Assembly (NCBI RefSeq): GCF_000213175.1
Contig: NW_009799100.1
Location: 5,242,345 to 5,306,344 of the forward strand
Direction of reading: 5' to 3'
DNA from: Neurospora tetrasperma FGSC 2508
Taxonomy: Eukaryota; Ascomycota; Sordariomycetes; Sordariales; Sordariaceae
Length of the DNA stretch: 64,000 bases
Below, piece by piece: positions 1 to 11,853 of this stretch (position 1 is its first letter; each line of letters begins with the position of its first letter). The notes below the pieces were generated by a model, which did not search any database, was not told the origin of the DNA, and saw only the letters and a list, made by a program, of their open reading frames with translations. Position numbers and translations under genes: made by a program.

Positions 1-829
1 GGGGGTTGAATGTGGAAATATTGGGAAAAGAGAGGAAGGGGGGAAGGGAAGAGGAGGTTCAAAGGGAAGAGGGGATGGGATGGGGGTTTGGAGTGGTCAT
101 GGTGCAAGTAGGTGATGTAACGTGTAATAAGTGTAAGTAAAGGGAACGGAACTGAAGAAAGACGTACCGATGATAATAACGTTTCGGTTAGGATCTTCGA
201 TCAAGGTTTGGATCTGTGGGTGTGTATCCGGTCAGTTATTCTGTTTTGGATATCCTGATTTGGACATCCAGTCTTGTCCTGTGCTCATTCTTTCATTCTT
301 TTCGTTCTTCTTCCATCGAATCGATGTCTTCCGTAGCTTTTGCCTCAGACACCTTCCATCTCGGGGGATTTTCCAATCATTATCAGACTCCCGTCCCCCA
401 TCCCCAAAGGATCATCCTTTTTTTTTCTTTGTTCTTCTTTTCCTCATTTTTTTGCTCCCAGAGTTTCGTTCAAGACTCCCCCTCCCAAAGCTCTCCCAAA
501 AGAAAATATCACAAAGGGGGAAAAAAACCCACCTCCTCAAAAGCCCAAATCTTATTCTCTCCCTTCTGTCCCTTTCCCTGCGCCTCCTGCGAGTAATACG
601 CCGCCCTAGCCGCCCTTGTTGCTGTTGATGTGTTATTTGGGCGCACAGCGGTCGAGAAAGCTCTTTTCGTCGGGATCACTTGTTGTTGTCCTTTGGTAGC
701 AGCAGCAGCCTTGCGCAAGGTCGCGTTCGTAACACTACCGGCAACGGAAGTGGTACCGGTAGAGCCGATAGACTTCGCCGCGCCGGCAGAGAGGCGGGCG
801 ATGGAACGTCTTGTTGGGGCGGACAGCAT
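1..829 (-). CDS. Rhodanese-domain protein, mitochondrial (5' part; 3' end lies beyond the left edge)
   Basis: Exon 1 is 829..533 and exon 2 is 213..168 on the minus strand; later exons lie left of the window. The ATG at 829 opens MLSAPTRRSIARLSAG, followed by a long Arg/Ser/Thr/Ala-rich, acid-free stretch typical of a mitochondrial presequence. Exon 1 ends in NKIWAFEE at a GTGGGT donor. Exon 2, only 46 nt, follows a CTGAC branch site and CACAG acceptor, and gives IQTLIEDPNRNVIII before a GTACGT donor. The joined stretch matches the opening of single-rhodanese-domain proteins (yeast Rdl1 type), where an Asp-Val-Arg motif usually follows; that would lie outside the window. The catalytic cysteine is therefore not visible, and sulfurtransferase activity is inferred from family only. 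Bases 1-167 are pyrimidine-rich on the minus strand and look intronic. Confidence 0.68.
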
Positions 830-1950
830 TATGTTTATGATGTCGGTGGTGGTGGTGATGGTTTGGTAACGGAGAGAGAGAGAGAGAGAAAAGATGTCGT
901 GGCGGTCCAAAGTGGAAAGGTATAAGTCAGTAATTATCACAATCTCACTCAGTCAGGTCAGTCAGTCAATTTGCCGGCAGCGGCAGTGTGTTATGTAACG
1001 GGCTGACGGGCATGCGATATGTAATGCTCCAGCGGGCGCCGAACTGCGGAGGTGTGGGCGGGCGGGCCGCCCGGGGTAAAGGTACTTCAGCTCGAGGTAG
1101 GTAAGGTACGCTACCTACGCCGCGGGGATGGAGGTGACGTTAAGATAGTGGGGCCCGAATTCATGTGAATACATGGTACCCCACTCTATTATTTGATGGT
1201 GGAGTCGAAACTCTCGTGGAAACTCGAAACGAAACAGAACAACAACTGACAACTGGTTGTCACAAAGTGTCAGATGCCAACTGAATGCAGCAACCAGCCG
1301 GTGTGCGATGATGAGTGGGTGTACAAAAAGACATCTCATGACATATCAGCTTGTGCTGTGCCTCCCGCCAGCATCCATTAAGGATCCTTTGGGGATCTCA
1401 GGCTGGCTTGGCTGGATGAGGCTCAACTTCTCTAATGTATATCACCACGCCGATTCCTTGCCTTTCACTGTCACTGGCGCCTAATTCACTTCTTATGGTA
1501 TTATATTAACTATATCTTTGTTGTTGGTATCGAAGCACGCCCGGCCAAGTTTCTCTTTTCCAGGAGCCCCTTCTGCCGACATTTGTCAGTCAGGGCCAGC
1601 GACGCCCTAGAAAACCATCATTATCCATCATAAGGGTCCATGCCATCCTTTCCCCTTTTTCGCGCCGGCCTGCCATTCCAAACAACAGCCTTTTTCGCGC
1701 CTCGTGAAATCTTCGTCATCCAGAATGCAACGCTCTCTCTCCGGCGGGGGTATAATGTATAGTCGGGGGGTAATCGGGAGGGATGACTGAACTTCGGTTC
1801 ATCATGTGTCTGTTTCGTCAAGTTCTTCCGTGGCCCTTTAAAAGTTGACCAAAACCCGCGATATTATATGCTTTTTCATTCCGCTGATCTCCCAGATCAA
1901 AGAAAGATCTCTTTTTTTATATTGATGTCCGCACCCAAAACCCTCTCCGT
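830..1950. other. Intergenic: rhodanese gene promoter and erg5 3' flank
   Basis: No convincing coding sequence. Near 1052-1076 there is a GC-rich, nearly self-complementary patch (GGGCGGGCCGCCC), and near 1096-1118 an inverted repeat of GTAGGTA and TACCTAC. Both lie about 220-290 bp upstream of the rhodanese ATG. The right half should contain the erg5 3' UTR. Confidence 0.5.
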
Positions 1951-3752
1951 CTACCACTTGCGCTCCTCGAAAGTGAGGGGGCAGTCATCCTATATAACGT
2001 TAGCTGAAAAAGTCTCTACAAACAAAACAGCAGGAACAGTCAAGACTCACCTTGGGGAAGATGGTGGCAAACACCTTAATCTCCTCGGACAGAGGAGTGG
2101 GGTGATGCTTCCAATCGAGGAGAAGAGAAGCCTTGCCGACGAAGAGGGCAAGGTTGAGCTGAGCATAATGCTGACCGAGGCAGTAGTGAGGACCGACGCC
2201 GAAAACGAGATAGTTCTTGGCACCCTTGGCCTCGGCATCACCCGAGTAGTAACGTTCGGGGTCAAAGTAGTCGGGGTTGGGGTAAACTTCGGGGTCGCGG
2301 AGAGCCATGTAGGTGGTGGGAACCACCATGGAGCCCTTGGGGATGGTGTAATCCTCAGTGATGGGGAAAGCCTTCTTGACCAGGTAGGGGACCATGAGCA
2401 CAGGAGGGCGGTAACGGAGGAGCTCACGAACAACGGCACGGGTATAGGTCATGGACTCGAGCTGCTCCATGTTGATGGGGGCGTGGATATCACCGTTGCG
2501 AACCTTGAGGTTCTCCTCACGGACACGGTCGAGCACATCAGGGCGCTGAGCCATGATCTGGAAGAGCCAAGTAGCGGCGGAGCTGGTGGCATCCTGGGAA
2601 GCGAAGAGGAAGGTGAAGATGGTCTGCGAGATCTCATAGTCGGTGAAGTCGCGGAGCAGGTGAGTAGGCTTCTCAAGACCCTCGGTGTTACCGCTGGCAA
2701 CGGCCTCGCGCCACTTCTTGGAGTCAATCATCTGCTTGATCCAGGCATCCATGATGCAGGTGGCCTCGCCTCCAGCAGCCATGCGGACCTTGCTCTTCGC
2801 AGCACACTTGGCAAACTCGGCAAGGACCATATCAGCCGCCTTCTTGCCATACCACGTCTTGGTGTAGGGAATAATGATGGGGAAGTTGACAAGCTCGAGA
2901 GCGGCGGTAATCAGGTAGTAGTCGTCGGCAATCTTCTTGACGGCCTCATCGGAAATGTAATGACCGACAAAGGAACGGCAAGAGACAGCAGTAATGACCT
3001 CACGGAAGTGGGGCATCCAGGGGACGGGCTTTCCACCGGCGTTCTTGGTGATCTCCAGGAAGGACTTGAAGTAGCGGTTGTACACCTCCTCCTGTCCGGG
3101 AAGGTAGATCTCGAGAGCCCTGCGAGTGAAGAGGCCGTTGAGACCCTTGCGGAACTCGACGTGGGCGGGGCCATCGAGGAAGACCCAGTTGTCGGCGCCG
3201 AGGAGCTTGTGGGCGACATCGACGACGCAGGGCTTGACATAGCTGGGGCTGTTGAAGACCTTACGGGCCATATCGCGAGTCGAGGCAATCACGACAAACC
3301 TGCGATTCGTGTCGTTAGTTTCCCGACCAGGATTTCTCAGCGCAAGTCATACGCGAGGGTTCGACTTACTTGTGAAAGACGGAAACGCAGCTGAGAGGAC
3401 CGCTCAACCACTTGGCATAGTATTCCTCGAACTTGGGGTCAAGGGACTCCAAGAAGGGTCCGATAAAGGGAATCTTCCATGATGGGCCAGCGATTGTGCC
3501 CTTGTTGAGGACGTACTTGACTGCGCGCGGCAAGACTTGTCAGTATCTCTAATCGTTTGACATTTGCGCCCAGCGAGACTGGAACATACTCTGATCCCAA
3601 GCAACAAGAACAGCAAGAAGAGTAAAGACAATAGTCCAGCCGCTCGCCTGGGAAATGGTATCGATAACGTATTCGAGCTGGGGAGGAACAGCAACGGTGC
3701 CGAGCTTGGCGCTGGCCAGCGGCGAGGTGAAGCTGGTTGCGTTGGAAGCCAT
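1951..3752 (-). CDS. erg-5: C-22 sterol desaturase Erg5 (cytochrome P450 CYP61)
   Basis: Exons 3752..3590, 3520..3370, 3299..2051 and 1989..1951 join in frame to 533 residues. Erg5 introduces the C22 double bond in the sterol side chain late in ergosterol synthesis, at the ER membrane. An N-terminal membrane segment lies near residues 38-52 ([15 protein letters not shown]). P450 hallmarks are all present: an I-helix [10 protein letters not shown] of the CYP61 kind, the ExxR motif ELLR, and the haem-binding loop [10 protein letters not shown] with its cysteine. Exon 2 ([26 protein letters not shown]) fits the conserved N-terminal region of the family. The last exon encodes only 12 residues ([12 protein letters not shown]), found through a TATAG acceptor at 1991-1990. 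Every intron has canonical ends. No lesion is seen; a working gene is expected. Confidence 0.95.
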
Positions 3753-6700
3753 GTTGCGCGTTGCGGTCGAGGTTTACCGGCAGACTGTAGGGTTTCGGAC
3801 GGGGGTGCCCAAGAGTTCACCTACACCGATAAGGCCTCTAGCGACGAGAAGCTCGGTGTGAAGCGAGATGGGGGATTAGGAAGGGTGGAGGTGGAGGATG
3901 AGGATGGGAAAGCAGAAGAAAAAAAGGGCGGTTTTCCCCTGGGACGTGGTACAAGGAAGGCGCAATATCTAATATAACGTAACTACTGAAAAGACACCGG
4001 GCGAAAAAAAAGGGGACCCGGACAGCGGATAACAACGAATGCCCGTCCAACAGGGCGATAGGCGGGTGATGGCAAGGATTAAGTTGTGAAGTGACCCCTT
4101 GGCGTCGGGTGCCGTGGGACGAGCTAGTTACCGGAAAAGAGATTTTGGGCATTATTCTATGGCGCCGGCGAGCTCGACATTGCTCCCGTCGGGTCTTGTT
4201 TGGATTGAGTGTTGCAAGCTGGGGGGCCAATTGACCAGTAGCATGCCATTTTACCCCGGCAGCGGCGCCCAGCTTCGACCAGCTTGGGCCATTTTGACGA
4301 GCGGGTGGGTGGGTGGAGGGAAGAGATGGAAGTGGAGGAGATTAGACAGGCACGAACTCCCGATCAATGTGCCATTTGCTGGCAAAACCACACCAGGAAC
4401 CACCGAACCACCCCACTCCGCACCACCACCACCACCACCACACAGGGCCGGGGCCCAGGCATGTACGAATCCACGGACCAAAGAGCCGCTTCCCTTTGAT
4501 TTATTCGGGCAGGGTTCAACAAGTGCAACAACCGACCTCCAGAGTCCACACTGTGTGAGACACTCCTAGTCGGATCTACAGCTTTGCTTTCGGCCTCGGG
4601 AAAGACTTTGTCGCAAAGAGGAAGCTCACCAACAGCCGCCGTCTCTTGTTAGTGTAGCTCCCAATACCGAGCTGTGTTGGGCGGGCAAAACCAAGTCCTT
4701 GTCATTTCACCTCTACACAAAACATTTGGACGAGTGGTGTACGATGTCTGGATGTAATGGTGATTGCTCATATTCGGGATTTCTACTACACTGATCATTG
4801 ATTTGAAAGGCGTGTAAACTGATGGCATCTGATAGTGCCTACCATCACCTCCATCCAATGGCACATCTGTGCCCTATCAGGCGTAGCCCAGCTTCTGTCC
4901 AGTGTTCGCTTTGGCACTACCCCTGGCTGGGGTCCGTGCTCCCATTCGTATTCGCATTCTCCCGTCTCGGTAAGCCAATCAATGGCTTCATCGAATGGTG
5001 GGGATTTCTGACTTGTGTGATCTCTTCTTGAATGACGATGATTTGTGGTCCAGATCTTTCATATGTCATGTGTACCGTACTGATCTGCTTGTCATTCCGA
5101 GCCGAAGGGCTGGTTCGAGCTTCGTACGACAATGGAAGCTCTTGTTGACCTGCATCAGGCAGTCCCCATCTCAGGGGTCAACTCATCCACAACGGTGGAA
5201 GCTGGAGTGATCTCAAACAGAGGCATTGGCTCCAGCATCAGTAATTCACCGAAACCATCCAGCATCATACATACACTACGTTGGGGTCCTCCACCAAACT
5301 TTCGGTCCGGTCCCTCGCGGAGATTACAGAATCGCCTTTCACAATGATGCTGTCGACAATGGCAAAATCGGTCGAACTACTCGTCGCGTCGCGTCGCGAA
5401 GTGCCGTCTTCAGTGCCGCAAGTACGGCCGCTCTGCCCCTGACCCCTTCACCAGGTTGCTTGGTATTCTAGAAGGCTTCTAGCGAGGTCCACTGCCGTCA
5501 GGGTTCGTCGTCCGAGAGGTGTAGTGTAAACGTCGCTCTGGAGATCCCGAGATCCTTCCTAGACAACTCAGTAAGAAGAAAGCGGTCAATGACCAACACT
5601 GTCTCACCATCTTCATGGGATGCGAAAACATATCATTGAACCTATGGTGATGAGCTGTGGTTTTGTTGTCGATGAGCACGAAGTCGACTTGGAAGCGGAG
5701 TGGGGGTCAAAGACCTTTGAAAAACATTGTCATGAGCCCGGTAAAGAGGACGACATCAGACGAATCCAATTCCAGAAACAATAGGGGAGCCATCCCTTTT
5801 CGGCCAGCTCGATCGAATCTGACTTGCATGTACTGTAGCTCATTGTCCGTTGACTCATCCGTCGTCCACACCGGCGTCGTTGTGTGGCTTGGAGCATGAT
5901 ACACCACCGCCTAAGTCTGAGTCCAACCATCACCACCTCCATCTGGAATGGCACCCAATCGCATCACCGCCGCAAGCTTCTTTCCCAATCCAAAACGTGA
6001 AGCGGCGCGTTCTGTGACTCTTCTGGCTGAGCTTTTCACAAAAGCCTCTATGCAAGGTCCACGCAGGACGGTTCATGAACCTCACGAACGAACCGTTCAC
6101 GTTACACTCGTAGATGGCGTAAGCTACAATAGTCACTGACAGAAAGCCACGAACGAACTTGGAGCCTAGGTACGTACGCTATGATGCCACAAGTGACAGG
6201 TAGGAACTGACAGCGGATACGTAGCCCGAAAAGAACTTTATGCTTTCGGTGTGTGTGTCACAACGGCAAGAGAGCCAATTGGTTAGAAGACTCTGTTGAA
6301 TCCCTGTTGGGAATAGTCTCATTCCTCTTATGGACGCCGGGATTCGTAACCTCCAAAGCTGCTTACACTACTGTGTACATAGTATTCCCAGAACCATCAT
6401 CATTCATACCTTTTACACCCACAATGTCAGCCCTGAAATTGTAAACATGTGAAAACCAAGGCTGAAGTACACTACGTACATCACCATCACCATCATGTGT
6501 GGACCTTCACCCCGAGCTTTGTGACCAACCTACGTATTAATAAGATTTTCAACCGACGGGTAACTAGACTAAGCTTTTCGACCCTTGTGTATATCCCCGC
6601 TGCTCATAACGGTTGGCCGCGTACGTCGAACGACCCAAACAACATACAAAACTCCCCGTTCCAACATCCCAAAGCCGTAAAAAATATGAGAAAAAGCGGT

Positions 6701-7957
6701 ATGACGACGGCAGTGCTTCTCAATACAACCGAAAATTCTGGTAGCCTACTCACTAACGTTGCTTGACTTAACTGACAACGAACTCTTACTGCGTAAACGA
6801 ACGTAATCCATCAACGTAGCCTGCTAGGTAGCCTTCTTACCTACCTGCCGCTGTCAGCACTAGGTAAGCTTTTCGTTCGGCAACCCACTGCCCACCATTC
6901 AGTTTCTTTTTCCAAACTTACAACACGCGGCTACTTTTTGTGCCTTTGTGTAACGACACCTTTTTTTTTCTTCCTCCCGTGGCGTTTCGAAACATGTAAC
7001 TTTCCCCCAAAAAGTTCCCAATTGCACATACCTACATGATGAATCATAGTGAACCATGATATGGATGGCGCAGCCACGCGACTAGACTAGTTAGCCTTAC
7101 TTTGATAGTATGTAGTAGACGTTACTGAGTTACGCTGGCATATGGTATGGGTAGCCTTTTCAATATGCAAAGCCATTGACAAATACTCGACTAGAAAAAT
7201 TTGGTTTCGGTGCTGTGACTCATGATGGCTTTGCTTTGCTTTGCTTTGCTTTGCTTCACTTTTGATTGCTTTTCAATCAGTGGTTGGGCTGAGTTGACAG
7301 GGTTTCCCACGTGGTTTATGCAAGAGCATGGGTGGGTTCTTACTATTCCATCTGTTGTTGTCGTGGTTGTAGGGACAAGGAATGCGTAGCCTAATGTCCT
7401 TTATTTTTTTTTCTTTGAATTACTGTGGAGATGAGGGTAGGAGGTACACGTATGTGTGTACGCACATCTGGTCAGCACTTACATCAAGGGATGCTGGATA
7501 CTGGGATACCGTGATACGTTTTTGATGGTAGATGGGGGAGAAAGGCGGAGTGGCTTTGCTTTGTTCGACGAAATCGGCCTTACCCTTCTCTCCTCACCGA
7601 AATTAGTGTAGGTATTGTTGTGGTCCAGATGGGTAAGGGGAGATGAGAAGGACGAGAACCGAGTTGTCAAGGATGTATAAGAGGAGTTGATGGCCTCGCT
7701 TTTCAGGATGTTGTGTTTCGTTCATCATCATCATCAACAGCTTCAGACTTCAGATCTCAAGTACAACCAAGGTACCTTCCTCAAGAACACAAGGACCACA
7801 CCTGAGCAACAACCTCTATCACCTCCAACCAACCAACTTGAAGCTTCACTTACACGGACACTTGTACACCACCACCAATATCATCCAAAAAGACAAGACT
7901 TTTCAGTCCAACCATCATCATCACCACCCAAGGACAACAGGCCCCAAAAACATAACC
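3753..7957. other. Long non-coding stretch (4.2 kb) including the erg5 promoter
   Basis: The left end is the erg5 promoter and leader. Open frames here are short, lack the C-ending codon bias of neighbouring genes and show no recognisable domain. Simple repeats include a CAC run near 4424-4442 and GCTTT units near 7228-7256. Scattered TACCTA/TAGGTA motifs occur near 6165-6175 and 6826-6865. A non-coding RNA could be present, but nothing in the sequence proves it. Confidence 0.45.
7228..7256. repeat. Simple repeat, GCTTT unit, about five copies
   Basis: Pentanucleotide GCTTT repeats perfectly about five times in non-coding DNA roughly 700 bp upstream of the small open frame at 7958. It is probably a neutral microsatellite. 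Confidence 0.8.
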
Positions 7958-8326
7958 ATGTCCGCCTCAACAAACTTCACCTTCCCCTCCCACCCCACCT
8001 CCCGCTCTCACGCCCTCCAAATCGTCGAAGGCACTCGCGCCCTGGAACAATCTCCTTTGGCCCCCAAGTCTTCCTCCCAGTCCTCACCCAAAAAGAACCA
8101 CCACTACGCCGAATCCACCACCTCAACATCCAGCTTCTCCAGCCGAACCAGTCTCCTCAAGGACAAATTCCACTCCACTTTTGGATCTTCTTCACCGTCT
8201 TCAGAAATCAGCAAAAGCAAGAGCAAGAGCAACAGCAAGAGCAAGTCCGTGAGTAGTAGTCCCATGACCAACACCAGACAACAAGGGCTATTCCTACTTG
8301 GTTCATCAATGGGGATGGGGCGCTGA
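7958..8326 (+). CDS. Small Ser/Lys-rich hypothetical protein
   Basis: I do not recognise this 122-residue protein. The ATG at 7958 sits in a good fungal context (AACCATGTCC), and the codons that follow are strongly C-ending for about 80 codons, as in the real genes nearby. The product begins MSASTNFTFPSHPTS, is Ser/Thr/Pro-rich, and contains a KSKSKSNSKSKS tract followed by a glycine/methionine tail. No signal peptide, membrane segment or domain is visible. A GTGAGT at 8248, just after the SKSKS tract, could be a splice donor, so the last 26 codons may be intronic and the true C-terminus different. The codon bias argues for a real gene; the function is unknown. Confidence 0.5.
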   Translation: MSASTNFTFPSHPTSRSHALQIVEGTRALEQSPLAPKSSSQSSPKKNHHYAESTTSTSSFSSRTSLLKDKFHSTFGSSSPSSEISKSKSKSNSKSKSVSSSPMTNTRQQGLFLLGSSMGMGR

Positions 8327-8911
8327 TTCTTTTTTAATGTGGGGGTTGTGGGTGGTAGTATTAGGAAGACTTGAAATGATTTCGAGATGAGCAGCGGCAT
8401 GGGAAGCGGCAAGCGGTTTGGCCTGATTACCCTATGGTCAGGTCAGATCGTTAAAAGTATCGATAGCGAGTATGGACAATGAAAGGGGTCCCTCCCTCCC
8501 CGGCACGAGGGGTGGGGCACGGGGATGGGATAAAAAGGATGATGGATATGAAAAGGCATGGTTAGGAAAAGAAGGGAGGTGGTTAAGAGGAGACGTTTCT
8601 TATGTCTACCTCTACCACCTGGGAACTGGATGGATGGAACGTATTGTACCTGTTATACCCGGGATAGAAAGAGGAGGATAGCGTACCCCAGAGGGAGGGC
8701 AGCAGATGGGCCAAATAAACTGCCAGCGCAATTCAATTCAGCAGAAGTCATAGGTTGAATTGAAAATCCGATTGGACTTGAACTTATCAATCCCAGAAAC
8801 CAATTGCGGCAAACGCCTCCCCCATAACCTTTTTGTTGACGGATCCATACAGCTCCAAACGTACCTCTCTTCCTATTAAACCTATCTCCCTCACATCTTT
8901 ATCCTATGTCC
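8327..8911. other. Intergenic between the small hypothetical gene and the Yip1 gene
   Basis: Contains the 3' flanks of two converging genes. Nothing coding is seen. Confidence 0.5.
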
Positions 8912-10020
8912 TTAGAACATCATCATCATCGTAGCCGGATCAGCAGGCTTCGCGTCTCCACCACCCGGGGCAGCTCCCTTGGGACCATCCTTCAACGCCG
9001 GGCTTCCATGCGCAAAGAAGAGCACCTTGATGGCCAGGGCCAAACCAAAGTGCAACGCCACCACGACAAACAGCAGCACCTTGCTCGTCTGGCGATCCGT
9101 CGCGCTGAGCACCGGATAAAGGTTCCTGAGCAAAAAGGCCACCGACACGCCGAACCCCACGCCCACAAACACCCAGTTGAGGATGGTAATCGGCGACCAA
9201 CTGATCAACGCCACAGGGATCCAGATGAGGTTGGAATAGCCGTATAAAGCCCAGCACTCGAGCAGGTTGGCGGACTCCGAACCAAAGTACCGCAGGGCGA
9301 GATACAAAGCGACCGGCAGGACAAAGGTGTAGCCGTAGATGAGACCAGCGGCACCTGTTGTTTTTTTTTATCACATATCAGCCCCATGTCACTAAAATCA
9401 ATCACCCATTCACCCAAAGGGAAAAAACTTACCGCTCAACAACCGAAAATCATACGCAAACGCCTCCTTCCCCGTCTGCGCCAAATAATCACTAATCGTC
9501 CCGCCCAAAAACAAAATCAGCACCACCGTCGTCGCGATCCAAAACGGCCCGTACAGGTCCGGATTCCCCTCCAACACATCCAAAAAGTTGGCTCGCGGAT
9601 ACAGGGCTGCCCAGCACCGCTGCAGCACGCTGGACGTGTCCACGTCAAAGAACTGCGCGTAGAAGGAGAGCGTCCAGAGGAAGCGCTTGCTACTTCCTGA
9701 GCTGGAGTTGTTGGAGGTGCGGGCGGCGGTTACGGGAGCGGGAAGTAACCCGCCGCCGGAGGAAGTGGAAGTGGTGGTGTGTTGGGTGGATTTGGTGCCG
9801 TTGCGCCCGAGGGGGGAGGATTCGGAAAAGTTGGATTGGTGGAATTCAAGATCTTCTTGGAGGTCGGTGTGGCCTAGGTCGCCCTGGAGAGAAGGAGAAA
9901 AAAGGGTGGTTAGTTGGGTATGTAATAGATGACTACCATGGGAGCGGATGGGAGGGGAGGAGAGGGCGAACTAACCTCGTCGTCGACGTCTACGACTGCA
10001 TCGTAGCCGGATCTGGACAT
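8912..10020 (-). CDS. Yip1-domain Golgi/ER membrane protein (YIPF1/YIPF2 type)
   Basis: Exons 10020..9976, 9883..9433 and 9354..8912 join to 312 residues. Yip1-family proteins are multispanning membrane proteins that bind Rab GTPases and act in ER-Golgi traffic. The soluble N-terminus (about 95 residues) is acidic and then Ser/Thr-rich. A block FLWTLSFYAQFFDVDT is characteristic of the YIPF1/2 branch, followed by LYPRANFLDVLEGNPDLYGP. Five hydrophobic segments then follow (for example FWIATTVVLILFLGGTIS and VLLFVVVALHFGLALAIKVLFF). The C-terminus is short, with GGGDAKPADP and MMMMF. The first exon codes for only 15 residues. Branch assignment rests on remembered family motifs; membership in the Yip1 family is firm. 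Confidence 0.85.
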
Positions 10021-10722
10021 CGTGGCGGTTGTTTGCTGTCTGCTGGTCGAATGTGGATTGTGATGACGAGTCCTTGGATGGTAAGCTGGTTGGAGCTTGG
10101 AGACACGCTGATAGCTGTGAATCGCCTTGAAGTTAAATGGTATGATTAGTTTGTGCTTGGTGTAAGTCGGTCATTCGGTAGGTAGAGGTAAGCTCCTCCA
10201 AAGCTGGTCTGGTCCCTCGGGAAGCTGGTGGTGGACAGCTGTTTCAACGTGAGCCGCGTACACCAAAGGGTACTGGTAGAGGTCAGGTACGTACCGCTCG
10301 CTGTACAATTGCGTGCACGCCCCCTGTTGGGGTCCTGAAACTGCAGCAGTGCACCCCCCCTAACGGTTTCCCGGTCCCTGCAGTAACTCCCCGCAATATG
10401 TCACGTGGGTCTAAAGTGGCCATCAAGGTAGTTGAGGACTGTTGCGAGCTACATTCGCGATCAAGACGAGACTTTTCTACAAGATCACTGGTTTTGGTAG
10501 GAGATCTTCAATGCTCTTTTGTGTATCCCCACGGGCAATGTCTGAGTTCATTCATGAGCTACCTAGGAGTCCTCGACTTGACGCTTTAAGCCGTAGCCAT
10601 CCATCCCCAGGTCCCGTGTTTCCCTGTCCTGTTGTCCTTATGCCGTTGCCATAACCATACCCGTTGCCCCCAAAAAACCCAAATGCGCCAAACCCTGATG
10701 CTGGTACGTAAGACTGAGCCGT
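10021..10722. other. Intergenic: Yip1 gene promoter and ubiquitin-L40 3' flank
   Basis: No coding sequence recognised. A palindromic CACGTG lies at 10402-10407, about 380 bp upstream of the Yip1-gene ATG. Confidence 0.5.
10402..10407. promoter_or_regulatory. CACGTG box upstream of the Yip1 gene
   Basis: A perfect E-box-type CACGTG hexamer in the Yip1-gene upstream region. In fungi such boxes bind bHLH factors. Function here is inferred from position only. Confidence 0.3.
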
Positions 10723-11505
<783 letters not shown>

Positions 11506-11853
11506 CTTGACCAATTATTCCTAGGTGAGGTCAGTTGGCGGTGCAGTGGTGAAGGAGTGATGTGATGTGATGATGTCGGGGAACAGCAACAGGACGAAGC
11601 TATGATGGTGGGGTTATGGAAACGGCCGCTCTGGGCAAAGTGGTACGTGCACATGTCACAGTGTTCATCAGCTTCATATCTGCACTGTACCTACATCTTC
11701 AACACCACGGTCGCCTTCACCAACGATTGCTAGTTTCCTCAACCTCAACGGAATTGTGCCCTTATAATGCTCAATATAAATATCTTATGTCCCAATCCCA
11801 GTCTTGTACTGTTCTAAACCCAAGGACCTGCTCGGGCAAGTATTCAAAGCAAG
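11506..11853. other. Intergenic: ubiquitin-L40 leader/promoter and rrn7 3' flank
   Basis: Holds the rest of exon 1 (untranslated) and the promoter of the ubiquitin-L40 gene. The + strand frame here lacks coding character. Confidence 0.5.

Noticed and set aside
1868-3394. 508-codon plus-strand open frame
   Set aside because: Exact antisense of the erg5 exons. C-rich third positions of the real gene remove stops from the opposite strand. No domain in the plus-strand product.
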